A stretch of 64,000 bases of DNA from Gymnogyps californianus (lineage: Eukaryota > Chordata > Aves > Accipitriformes > Cathartidae): contig NC_059478.1 of the NCBI RefSeq assembly GCF_018139145.2, positions 31,557,001 to 31,621,000 of the forward strand, written 5' to 3'. Of the stretch, positions 1 through 18,652 are shown one piece after another. The position numbers and the translations under genes are program-made. How positions within the stretch are numbered: the stretch's first letter is position 1; the number at the start of each line of letters is the position of its first letter. The notes below the pieces were generated by a model. The model was given only the letters and a program-made list of their open reading frames with translations, was not told the DNA's origin and did no database searches.

Positions 1-9162
<9,162 letters not shown>

Positions 9163-9431
9163 GCCAGTGTCCTGGTTTCGGCTGGGACAGAGTTAACTTT
9201 CTTTTTAGTAGCTGGTACAGTGCTGTGTTTTGGATTTAGTGTGAGAATGATGTTGATAACACGCTGATGTTTTAGTAGTTGCTAAGTAGCGCTTATCTTA
9301 AGCCAAGGACTTTTCAGTTTCCCGTGCTCTGCCAGCAAGCAGGTGTGCAAGAAGCTGGGAGGGAGCATGGCCGGGGCAGCTGACCCGAACTAGCCAAAGG
9401 GGTATTCCATACCATGGAACATCATGCCCAG

Positions 9432-9439
9432 TATATAAA
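9432..9439 (+). promoter_or_regulatory. LTR 1 TATA box
   Basis: TATATAAA sits about 264 bp inside the LTR, followed by a G-run (CTGGGGGGAG). The same motif occurs at the same relative place in the other LTR copies (from 19885 and from 20704), which marks it as the U3 core promoter of the family. Whether it is still active cannot be read from the sequence. Confidence 0.7.
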
Positions 9440-9659
9440 CTGGGGGGAGTTGGCCGGGAGGGGCGGATCGTGGCTCGGGAACTAACTGGGCATTGGTCAG
9501 CGGGTGGTGAGCAATTGCATTGTGCATCACTGGTGGGTTTTGTTTTTGTTTGTTTGTTTTCCCTTCCTCCCCCTCCTTTTTTGTTATATGCCTTTTCATT
9601 ACTATTATTATTATTACATTTCATTATTACTATTGTTAGTATTATATTTTACTTTAGTT

Positions 9660-9665
9660 ATTAAA
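9660..9665 (+). terminator. LTR 1 poly(A) signal (ATTAAA)
   Basis: ATTAAA in the context TTAGTTATTAAACTGTTCTT, conserved in the other two solo LTRs (20068-20073 and 20904-20909) and placed between the ATT-rich stretch and the CTCAACCCACGAG motif. This is the expected place for the R-region polyadenylation signal. It would act on plus-strand transcripts only, that is, antisense to DAB1. Confidence 0.6.
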
Positions 9666-9796
9666 CTGTTCTTATCTCAACCCACGAGTTTTACTTTATT
9701 TCTCCTCTTTCCTCCTCCTCACCCCACTGGGAGGGGGAAGGGGGAAGCGGCTGCGTGGTGCTGAGTTGCTGGCTGGGGTTAAACCACGACAGCCAG

Positions 9797-12700
9797 AAAC
9801 CCGCCCAGGAAAGTGTTGCCTCTTTCCTTCCATGTAACAAGCGGAGTCAATCTTTTCTTCTTCGCAGCTCCTGCCTCTGTCAGCAGAGACCCGCTGTCGC
9901 GCTCGGCTCTCCAGCCACCCCGTGCCACCGCACTTGCTTGGTCCCAGCCTGCGGGAAGGAGAATTATCCTGGATGCAGGGCTGCACTTACTGCCGGAGCT
10001 CAGTTTTATTTGAATAACGAGAGGCCGCGTCTTGGGGCTTTCACTCTCAGCTTGCCTTCCTCAAACTACAAATAACATCTCAAGGGTAGGAAGGGGGACA
10101 TTCACAAACCAACTAAGAAGATTTTATGGAAAACTCAAGCTTGAGGTCTCAAATCATTACTAGACCATAATCTACAGCAAAATTAGAAGCACATGTTTAA
10201 CAACAACACCACAATTCCTGAGATCTCATTTTAGGATTTCTTGAATAGAGAACACTACAGCTGCCAAAGCCACACTGGGTGAGCTGCTGATGCCCATCCC
10301 AGTTGTCCACTGTACCCTGCACAGGTAGGGATCTGCCCAGCGTCCTTCTTCAGAGGACCAGCACCACTATGTCATTCTAAAATGATCCTAAACTAAATTT
10401 TTGTATTAAAACCTTTTTAACTTCAAGACCTAACTTCAAGACCAATAGGTATTTTCCAATGCTCTGCTCTAAAATGCTTTCATAAATTGCTTTTCATAAG
10501 CAAAGAAATATCCCAAGCATTTGTTTGCAACTCAAGCACTTTACAATCCAAAATGGAACAAGATTATCAACAAAACTAAAAACTATTTGATTCTTATGCC
10601 CCAAACTGAGAAAAAATGCAAAAGCTAAAAACCCACTAACAACAGCGTCACACTAATTCAGTTGAGAAGGGTGATCACTTTTAATTAGAAAATGTGCCGC
10701 TGTTGACACAGGCAAAGAAATGTTTCGTTTGCAGCATATAGATTTATAATTCTCAGAGGCCCTTAAAATGTAAATGTAAGAGTAAGTATTTTATCTCCTT
10801 CTATAGATGTCACCATTCACCTTTAAGCCATATGTGTTCCAGCTGGACCCACTGCTCCTGTGTGAGTAGGAAAACATGACCTTTGCTGCCGAGTTGCAAC
10901 ATTGCGCTTGGACTTCCCACAGTCTTTTAAGAGAACAATAAATCCCCAGAGCTGGGTGATGCAATGTGCTTCTGAGCTTGCATCTAAAGTGGAGAGAGGC
11001 TTATCATCATGATCAGCGTTAAGGTACTTTATCCATCTCGCTAAAGCTACTGTAGAAGTAATAAACAAGGTTTTTAACACAGTCAATCATTTTAATTCGA
11101 GGCAATATACCTTAATTAAACTAAGATTCCCTCAAGCAAGCTAGAGACAGACCTGAACCCCGAACCCCAAGTATTCAACCCAAGTACGTCAAGTACATTC
11201 AATCCCAAGACGTGACTGGTAAACAGTCCAAGAGGAACATAAACTATTGTGGAAGATCCAGGTCAGAGCAGCCCAAGTTGAGTGCCAGAGGTGGGTGCTC
11301 CCCATGTCGTACCCATCAGCAGCAGTCACTGGAGCTGCTCGGGGAGTTGATCCCAGGGCGTTACCATCACAGCAGCACACCAGCTGCCATTCAACCCTGA
11401 CTTTGACATCAAGAGGGAGAGCTGTGTTTGCATTAGGTTATCTGACTTCACGTAATGCTCTTAATTTTGCAGGCTGCAGCTCACTCAAGGTGTTCTTCCC
11501 AGGCATTGTGTATTTTGGTGAGTGTTTCAAGAAGACTTATCCTCACTCTTGGTACAAGTCAAGTATTACACTTGATTTCGGCTCTTAACCTAACAGAGCA
11601 CCAAGCTAACATTGTATTAATATGCTAACGTTTAGAGCAAATGCTGTTCGTTCTCCCAGGGGATCTGTAAGTGAGTGTAATTCATAAATAGAAAAAGAAA
11701 ATAAACCAAAGCATCACTGCAATAAGCACACTGTTGCTTTTTCTGTATGTTCTTATAACACACTACGCATTCTTCACAGCACCCGCTAATCTAAACCAAT
11801 AGCCCTGGAAATGGCTATATCCTTTATTTAAATGTGTGAAGCCCTCAGGGCATAATCTGAATTTCTTGATTTTACGACTGTAAAATATATAATGATATTA
11901 TCACCAAAGTCAATAACATGCTCCTGGCAATCAATTCGCTGAAGAACGACACACCACTGTCTTTTTTTTTTTCTTTTCTAACTAATAAACTGCCAAAGTT
12001 GTATTCATCACACATTCAAATTATAAACCTGAAATAACACCTCCTTGTATCTCGCAGGGCTGAAAAACAATCACGTAGGCACTTATAAACAGCCTACATC
12101 TTCATGGGGACAATTAGCATTTTTATAGCACCAACACAGTGGAAAATACAAAACACTGCGGTGCAGAATGACCTCTAAGACGCCGCACACACTGAAGACT
12201 ACTAAATTAAGTGCTAAGTGAAAGATATTTCCTATTAGTTGTGCATATATACGCCCCTTTGTCCACATATACATGCATCCATAATTTTATGTATTTGCAC
12301 ATATGCATACACACATGGCGCACAGCTTCATTTGGTATCAATTATCTGAAGAAAATTCACAGTAATTTTAATCAACTACAGATTTCCCTAGGAAAAAAAA
12401 AGTACATAAGCAGGTGTAAAAGAGAAAATACTCATACATTATTATATGTACCTTTCAGTACATCTGCAACTAAACAGCAATTCATGAAGGAATCATGAAA
12501 AGTGCAAACAGATTATTCTCCTTGATGGCACATTTTTCTCAATGGCTTCACAGAACCGCAAGTCCAACACAGAGGGCTCAAAACTATCCGTCACACAAAG
12601 GGATGGATCTTGATACCAAGACCGCAGCACCTTGGGAACACAATTCTTTCTTCATAGGCATAAAAAAGTGCAGTGCAGCATGTTTATTTGGGATTTTCAA

Positions 12701-15700
12701 ACTAAAAAAACCCCACAAATTCTCAGATCCTCCTGATATCTGTTAATCTAATTTTTGAACTTTTCTGCTAGAGGTAGAAAACTTTGAGTTGCCAGGTCGT
12801 GTATTTGTCACTGTCTTTGGGAGCATGACTGCCCAAACCCACTGTGCTGCACCTAGAGATCTGACAAGGAAAAATAAAATCTTTTTCCTTTTTTAACATA
12901 ACATTTTAGAAAAGAAAACACATTATATCTAGCAGTATATGTGCACACAATTTAACTTCTGGTGTTATCATTAGCATTCTTTTCCTCTAACAATATTTCT
13001 CAGATGAGTTTCTTGCAATTAGCCATTTTTAACTTTTTTTAACAGAAGACTTACTGAAGGTTTTAATTTCAAGATCTGTAATTCATCTCAAGTGGCCAGA
13101 GTACACTCGCAGCAAGATCTGCTCACAACATCAATCACTGCCGTCTTTTAAATGAAGATGTACTTTGGATTTCACACTTTATTTCATCAATAAAGGTTAG
13201 TTCGTAGCAACTGAAGAAACCTACTGATGTAGTGAAATGCAATCTGTTTATGGGAGTGGATTACAACCTTAAAAAGCATGTTAAAAATTTACAGGGAATA
13301 AGTACCTCTTTTCTATATAGAACCCTATACAAAACCTTAGTTACAGTATACGAGTACAACTTGAATGCAAACTTCTCCTTTCATCAACTGACAAGGAGAC
13401 TCCTAAAAAGTCTGCAAGATGTGTTCTGGAGTGCTTTTAGCTTACCCAGCTACAGATAGCTTGCTGTGGGGTCAACAAGTGAACCGTGTTGGGGTCTCCT
13501 GTATTGACAAAGTGATATTGCCAAGGTACAAGTACATAAAACCTCAGCAAACTATCTTTTAAAACTCCTCCTGCCAAGAACCCTACCTCTTCCTATGAGC
13601 TTGCCCAAGAGTGCCATCAGGAAGCACGTGAGCCTCCTAGCCCAAGGAACTAGAGGGAGAACCTCCCTCCTGTCCCGCTGGTGCTTCAGTCCTCTTGGTC
13701 CTTCTGCTCAGAAAAAGGTAAAATGCCCCGTTTTGACAGCAACGCAAAGACTTGTCTTCAATGCAAAGACTGAGAATATTTCTACAGAAAATGATAAACC
13801 ATTTAAAGAGGGGACACAGAAACCACTCTGAAGGCTCAATGAACTTCTATTACAGTTAAATTTAAAAACATTACCTACAATTTTAAACACAGATAAGAGC
13901 TCTCCAGGAAAACTCAATCATCATTCAGACTATCATCTCAGCAGTACTTCTCGATTGTTCAGCACTGCTATTCACAGTAACCTCCAACTGAGAGATTTTA
14001 TGGCTTCTGGCATTATTAGTCTGTGAATTACTGTACTCGAAGACACCTACACATCCCCACTCTTAGAACCAAGTTTCCTATGTAAGTAAATAAGATGTTC
14101 CCATATTATTTGCTGTCTTTGATCAGAGCTTTATGAGCAGAGATGTCATTCACAAGGTGACAGCAATTGCACTTGCCAAGTTTTTATCTTAACACTTTGT
14201 ACTCTACACAAGCTAATGCAAACCAAGATGTACATTTTACTGTCTCCAAAGCAAAACAGTTGCGTGGACCAGATTAAATTATTTCTTTATAGTACAAAGA
14301 AGTATGTGTGAGTATGTCAAAAGAAGAATTCAATTATTTACAGAGAAGGCCTCAGTATAAAATAATGTTTGATTAAAATTTTGGACAAATCTCAGTGATG
14401 GAGAGTCTAGGGCGAGCACATGGGAGATGGCAGTGATTGAGCACATACGCTCCACGGGCAGATGACAAAGCACTCATTTTAGTTTTAGCCAGAAGGCTCA
14501 CTGATCAATTTTATTTTCTTAGATGGTCTTTGAGATGACAGTATATGGGCACATCCTCAGACACAGAAATGACCAAAAGCTGAATGTAATTAAACTTCCT
14601 TTCAGCGTCTGTACCATGCAAGTCTTCATAAATCTCTGAAAGCCATTTTGTAAGGTGCCTTTTACAGGCTGGATGCAGAAGCAGCTAAACCCCCAAATTC
14701 TACACTGATTTAAATCGAAATGAGACACTGCAATAAAACTTCATTTTGGGGTACTAGTCTTATTCAGCAAGCCCCAGGGAACAACCAAAAGTGAAACAAG
14801 GAAAACTTGGTGGTCCATCTTCTGCTGTTAGAGATTAAGAATAAAAATGATGTTTTCTGGACAACTAGAGGGGAAGGAAGAGGACAGGTATCTGTGGATT
14901 CTCCTCTTTAAAAGACAGAAGATAGTTCAGCAAACTTTGTTCACCTAATGTTTCAAAGCTGGGGTAAATGTTTAAATCAAGCAGACATCAAAACATCAAG
15001 TAAATAAAGCCCTTGGGAAAACAGGGTCATCAACCAGTTCATTCCTTACCCGCTTGCCCAGATGTCAGTATGACGCTGGTTGCTTCTGAGACAAAATCAA
15101 CTAAGAAAAGGTAATTGATTTTACAGTGATCCGTAATTGGCGTTAATATGTGCAGTGCATTTGGACAGGGCATGGTAAAAGCCCAGCCACTTTGAAAACC
15201 AAGGGACCTGTTACAGCTGTATTAATATGCCCAAGCAAAACAGCCCTAACGGGGCAGCCGGTAGATACCATCTACTGCCAAAAATCTCCATAAAGGACTT
15301 CCAAAGCAGCCAGGAGAGGCCAGTCCAAATGGCGCTGCTAAATTACCCCAGAATGTGTCATCTCCCAACCAAATCTGAACTTGCTGGGCAAAAGGAAAGT
15401 AAATTAGAATTGCCTTTCCCTCCAAGCTCCACCGTAGCACTGAGAAACACCTTAAAGCAGCTGAAAAACTAGCCAACACTAGGAAAACTGATCATTGAAA
15501 GACGAGCATCTAAATAATTATTTTGGAACGTGCAACAATATTTGCAGAGTTGCTGAATTCCCCTGACTCTCTTTAATCCTACAAGAACTAAAAGTGCTCA
15601 GAACTTATGAAAAAAAATCAAGCTGCTTTTATGTGTCTACCTATACCTGGCTTTAAGTATGTCATTTTCAGGAACAATTTTAATTAGGCTTTAATCCAGG

Positions 15701-16298
15701 ACACAGACATGCATGCGCTTACACGCGGCACCCCAAAGTCATGTTGAGAGACACAAATTCACAATTTACACTTCAAAGCCTACAAATACATTCTGTTGAT
15801 GAGTCTATCAGAGAGTTTAGTTTTTATTACGTACAAAGAAAGAGAAAGGGTGGAGAATCAGTTCACTTCATACAAATGCCAAATTCTCGTGCTGCCCTAA
15901 GATAAATGTTAATTCTCGGGGACTATAAAAAGAGCAAGTTAAGAAAAGGTTATGCTCTGCTGATTAACATTCCCAAATTTCTCTCATGTTCAATAAGAGA
16001 AAAATCTTTCCATTCAAGATAACTAATTACAGACATTGAAGTCCCCAAAGAAAAGAGCAATAGCTCCTAACAGCTAAAGCAGGAGGACAAAGCCATTCAC
16101 TGATTTACACTTTACTCTCTCTTGTCAACACTGTGGTCTCCGACTGCATCAGTGCTGCATGCACGCACAGAAATGGGACGGTGCACCACACTGGATGAAA
16201 TTATGGCCATGTGCTAGGGCAACCTTTCTCCTTGAGCCATCCTCTCTGTCAACGTAGAACTTTACTTTGTTGAAGACTCATGCCAGTACTCGTTAAAA
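9797..16298 (-). other. DAB1: Large DAB1 intron, between LTR 1 and the composite element
   Basis: About 6.5 kb of intron. Just after LTR 1 (9797-10080) the sequence is moderately GC-rich with several CpGs. Another GC-rich patch with overlapping short frames lies at 11210-11400. The rest is AT-rich and unique in appearance. I find no exon with convincing splice sites and coding content, and no named repeat. Confidence 0.75.
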
Positions 16299-16303
16299 CA
16301 GTT

Positions 16304-16715
16304 TGTCCTGGTTTTGGCTGGGACAGAGTTAATTTTCTTCTTAGTAGCTGGTACAGTGCTGGGTTTTGGATTTAGTGTGAGAATGATGTTGATAACACGC
16401 TGATGTTTTAGTTGTTGCTAAGTAGCGCTTATCTTCAGCCAAGGACTTTTCAGTTTCCCATGCTCTGCCAGCAAGGAGGTGTGCAAGAAGCTGGGAGGGA
16501 GCATGGCCAGGACAGCTGACCCGAACTAGCCACAGGGATATTCCATACCATAGAACATCATGCTCAGCATATAAAGCTGGGGGAAGAAGAAGGAAGGGGG
16601 GGACGTTTGGAGTGATGGCGTTTGTCTTCCCAAGTAACCGTTACACGCGATGGAGCCCTGCTTTCCTGGAGATGGCTGAACACCTGCCTGCCGATGGGAA
16701 GCGGTGAACGAATTC
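16304..16715 (+). repeat. Left 412-bp LTR arm of the composite
   Basis: The plus strand starts like the solo LTRs (TGTCCTGGTTTTGGCTGGGA) and stays similar through the U3 region to the TATA box (ATATAAAG near 16570). It then departs into a different subfamily sequence (GGACGTTTGGAGTGATGGCG, later AGATGGCTGAACACCTGCCT). From memory this second part belongs to another LTR subfamily of the same avian group, whose complete copies continue past GAATTC to a poly(A) signal and the CCACGACA end. Here it stops at GAATTC (16710-16715) and 28S sequence begins. Confidence 0.88.
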
Positions 16716-16933
16716 GCCTGCCCTTTCGGAACAGCGCTCGCCTATCGCTTAGGACCGACTGACCCACGTTCAACTGCTGTTCACATGGAGACCTGCTGCG
16801 GATATGGCTACGGCCCGGCGTGAGACTTACACCCTCTCCCCCGGATTTTCACGGGCCAGCGAGAGCTCACTGGATGCCACCAGAACCGCGACGCTTTCCA
16901 AGGCGCGGGTCCCTCTCTCAGGGCGAACCCATT
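16716..16933 (-). pseudogene. 28S rRNA fragment, antisense half of the core
   Basis: Read on the minus strand this is large-subunit rRNA. It starts AATGGGTTCGCCC, runs through CCTTGGAAAGCGTCGCGGTT, GAGCTCTCGCTGGCC and ATCCGGGGGAGAGGGTGTAA, and reaches CATATCCGCAGCAGGTCTCC. At about 16786-16790 it jumps to an upstream 28S segment (ATGTGAACAGCAGTTGAACG to AAAGGGCAGGC) through the shared motif TCCAxGTGAACAGC. In intact 28S the second segment lies several hundred bases before the first, so the order is rearranged. About 19 CpGs survive in 218 bp, more than in the sense half. It is a fragment, not a functional rRNA gene. Confidence 0.9.
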
Positions 16934-17207
16934 ATCCACAGCAGGTCTCCATGTGAACAGCAGTTGAATGTGGGTCAGTTGGTCCTGAACGGTAAGTGAG
17001 CGCTGTTCCGAAAGGGCAGGCGATGGCGTCCACTGCCCTCAGCTGATCGAAAGGGAGTCGGGTTCAGATCCCTGAATCTGGAGTGGCAGAGACAGGCGCT
17101 GCGAGGCACGCAGTGCAGTGATGCAACCAATCCCAGAGAAACCGGCAGGAGCTCTGGGGAGAATTCTCTTTTCTTTGTGAAGGGCTGGGTGCCCTGGAAT
17201 GGGTTCG
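16934..17207 (+). pseudogene. 28S rRNA fragment, sense half of the core
   Basis: The plus strand starts ATCCACAGCAGGTCTCC, crosses the same rearranged junction as the other half, then continues collinearly through 28S: ATGTGAACAGCAGTTGAATG, CTGATCGAAAGGGAGTCGGG, TTCTCTTTTCTTTGTGAAGG, ending CTGGAATGGGTTCG at 17207. The right LTR arm then begins at GAATTC. Several CpGs of normal 28S have become TG or CA (for example CCGAATCCGG is now CTGAATCTGG), the signature of methylated, non-functional DNA. About 186 bp at its right end are absent from the antisense half, so the core is not a perfect palindrome. Confidence 0.9.
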
Positions 17208-17619
17208 GAATTCGTTCACTACTTCCCATCAGCAGGCCGGTGTTCAGCCATCTCCAGGAAAGCAGGGCTCCATCACGTGTAACGGTTACTTAGGAAGACA
17301 AATGCCATCACTCCAGACATCCCCCTCTTCCTTCTTCTTCCCTCAGCTTTATATGCTGAGCATGATGTTCTATGGTATGGAATATCCCTGTGGCTAGTTC
17401 GGGTCAGCTGTCCTGGCCATGCTCCCTCCCAGCTTCTTGCACACCTGCTTGCTGGCAGAGCATGGGAAACTGAAAAATCCTTAACTTAGGATAAGCACTA
17501 CTTCGCAACAACTAAAACATCAGTGTGTTATCAACATCATTCTCACACTAAATCCAAAACCCAGTGCTGTACCAGCTACTAAGAAGAGAGTTAACTCTGT
17601 CCCAGCCAAAACCAGGACA
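17208..17619 (-). repeat. Right 412-bp LTR arm of the composite (inverted)
   Basis: The reverse complement starts TGTCCTGGTTTTGGCTGGGA and follows the left arm over its whole 412 bp to GTGAACGAATTC. It has its own TATA-like motif (CTTTATATG on plus near 17348). Differences from the left arm are scattered substitutions, many of them CpG-type, so the arms have drifted or came from slightly different templates. Together the arms place two LTR promoters pointing inward at the 28S core. Confidence 0.88.
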
Positions 17620-18420
17620 CAGTTACAAAATGATGCAGTAGATCACAACAGGCTGTAAACATCTGCAGACTGCAGAGTCTGGTGGTTGTGCTTCTGTTCC
17701 TTGAATGGTTTGGTTCACTGTTGCAAATAAAGTCTCATCTAAATCATAGGACTTGGTCTTCTGGGGAAGAGAAGGTGAGCATCAGTCTCAAAAGAAGCAT
17801 AAAAGCCCTGCCACTTGGCCTCCTCTGAAGCTCACTCCACCCCACCTCCCACTTCACTTAACCCCAACAACACTTAAGCCCCGATACCACTGAGCAAAGA
17901 CCAGCAAAAAAGCTGCATCATGCACTGTGCTGTGATGGCAACTACGTCACCGATGCAACAGTGCAGCTGCAGAATCACCCTGCACCTTTCTTCCTATGGA
18001 ATTAGTGGCACTGACAATTGTGTCTGGATTTATTAGTCGTTCTGACGATATTGGTATACAATGCAGTTCTGGAACATGCAGACCCATAAGTTTCTGGCTT
18101 AAAAAGCTGGCTCCAAGGCCATGGCATTAGAGGCAGCATGTGGCCTCGGAAGGGAATTATGTACGCACCTTACAAAGCCTATTCTCACGCAGAAAAAGGA
18201 AAAGAATGAAAATGACATGTTAAAAACACACAGTAAATAGATTTGTAGAAATTATCCTATGATCACGCTAATTCAATAAGAAAAGCAGCTGCTCTTTATT
18301 TTCCACAGGCAAACAGAAATACCAGTATTCACCACATGGCAGTCAACAACAAAACAAACCACTACTTCCCTGCTGAAATTGTTCACATTTTGCTATCCAA
18401 TGTTTCAGGAAGAAAATTAT

Positions 18421-18502
18421 TTTCATTTTGGCCTCCCACTGCCTCTGCAACATCAGAGAATGTCTCTCCCTGTTGGAAAAACAATAGGAGGCAAAGAGGA
18501 AA
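18421..18502. repeat. Degenerate inverted repeat related to the next hairpin
   Basis: The left arm TTTCATTTTGGCCTCC (18421-18436) pairs at about 13 of 16 positions with GGAGGCAAAGAGGAAA (18487-18502). Both arms resemble those of the much better hairpin that starts 169 bp further on, which suggests a duplication or two copies of one small inverted element. No known family was recognised. Confidence 0.4.
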
Positions 18503-18589
18503 GCAGCTTTTTTCCTGAGACTTTGGGCTAAAAAACGCCATCAATTTCAAAATTACAACAGTGGCAAAGTGCTTCTTTCAATCTGGTCC

Positions 18590-18652
18590 TTTCATTTTTG
18601 CCTCCTGCTGCCGTTCCTATTGTCAAAGTGGCAGCAGGAGGCAGAAATGAAA
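18590..18652. repeat. Hairpin, 23-bp stem and 17-nt loop
   Basis: The left arm 18590-18612 (TTTCATTTTTGCCTCCTGCT and GCC) is complementary to the right arm 18630-18652 (GGCAGCAGGAGGCAGAAATG and AAA) at 22 of 23 positions, with a 17-base loop at 18613-18629. After one mismatch, pairing continues for about four more base pairs outward. The size would suit a small RNA precursor or a short inverted-repeat element. Nothing shows transcription apart from its place in the DAB1 intron. Confidence 0.75.

Larger units (their letters stand above)
9168..9791 (+). mobile_element. Solo LTR 1, avian ERV with 5-bp target duplication
   Basis: A 624-bp solo long terminal repeat running from TGTCCTGGTTTCGGCTGGGA to GGTTAAACCACGACA, with the TG...CA ends of retroviral LTRs. 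It is flanked by a perfect 5-bp duplication GCCAG (9163-9167 and 9792-9796). Inside are a TATA box (TATATAA from 9432), an ATT-rich stretch at 9601-9650, an ATTAAA poly(A) signal at 9660-9665, and the CTTATCTCAACCCACGAG motif shared with the other copies. No internal viral genes are present, so it arose by recombination between the LTRs of an old provirus. The 5-bp duplication fits ERVL/class III rather than the 4 bp or 6 bp usual for class I or II; class assignment is inference. It is oriented antisense to DAB1. Confidence 0.93.
16304..17619. mobile_element. Palindromic LTR-28S rRNA composite element with target duplication
   Basis: A 1316-bp unit flanked by a perfect 5-bp duplication CAGTT (16299-16303 and 17620-17624). 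Its two ends are inverted copies of the same LTR 5' terminus: TGTCCTGGTTTTGGC at the left and GCCAAAACCAGGACA at the right. The left arm is 16304-16715 and the right arm 17208-17619, each exactly 412 bp, and they differ by scattered substitutions. Both arms break off at the same GAATTC. The 492-bp core is 28S rRNA-derived, antisense in the left part and sense in the right. A pair of neighbouring solo LTRs in opposite orientation would have two LTR 3' ends and two duplications; here there is one duplication and two 5' ends, so the unit integrated as a whole. I infer a reverse-transcription template-switch product used by an LTR-retroelement integrase. I cannot tell whether it belongs to a catalogued family. 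Confidence 0.9.

Noticed and set aside
16716..17207. A functional 28S rRNA gene or NUMT-like rDNA array
   Set aside because: Only short, rearranged pieces on opposite strands are present, with CpG decay and LTR sequence on both sides.
16710..17213. GAATTC at both arm breakpoints as an EcoRI cloning artefact
   Set aside because: The hexamer belongs to the LTR sequence as I remember it from other copies, and the outer CAGTT duplication supports a natural integration. Long reads would settle it.
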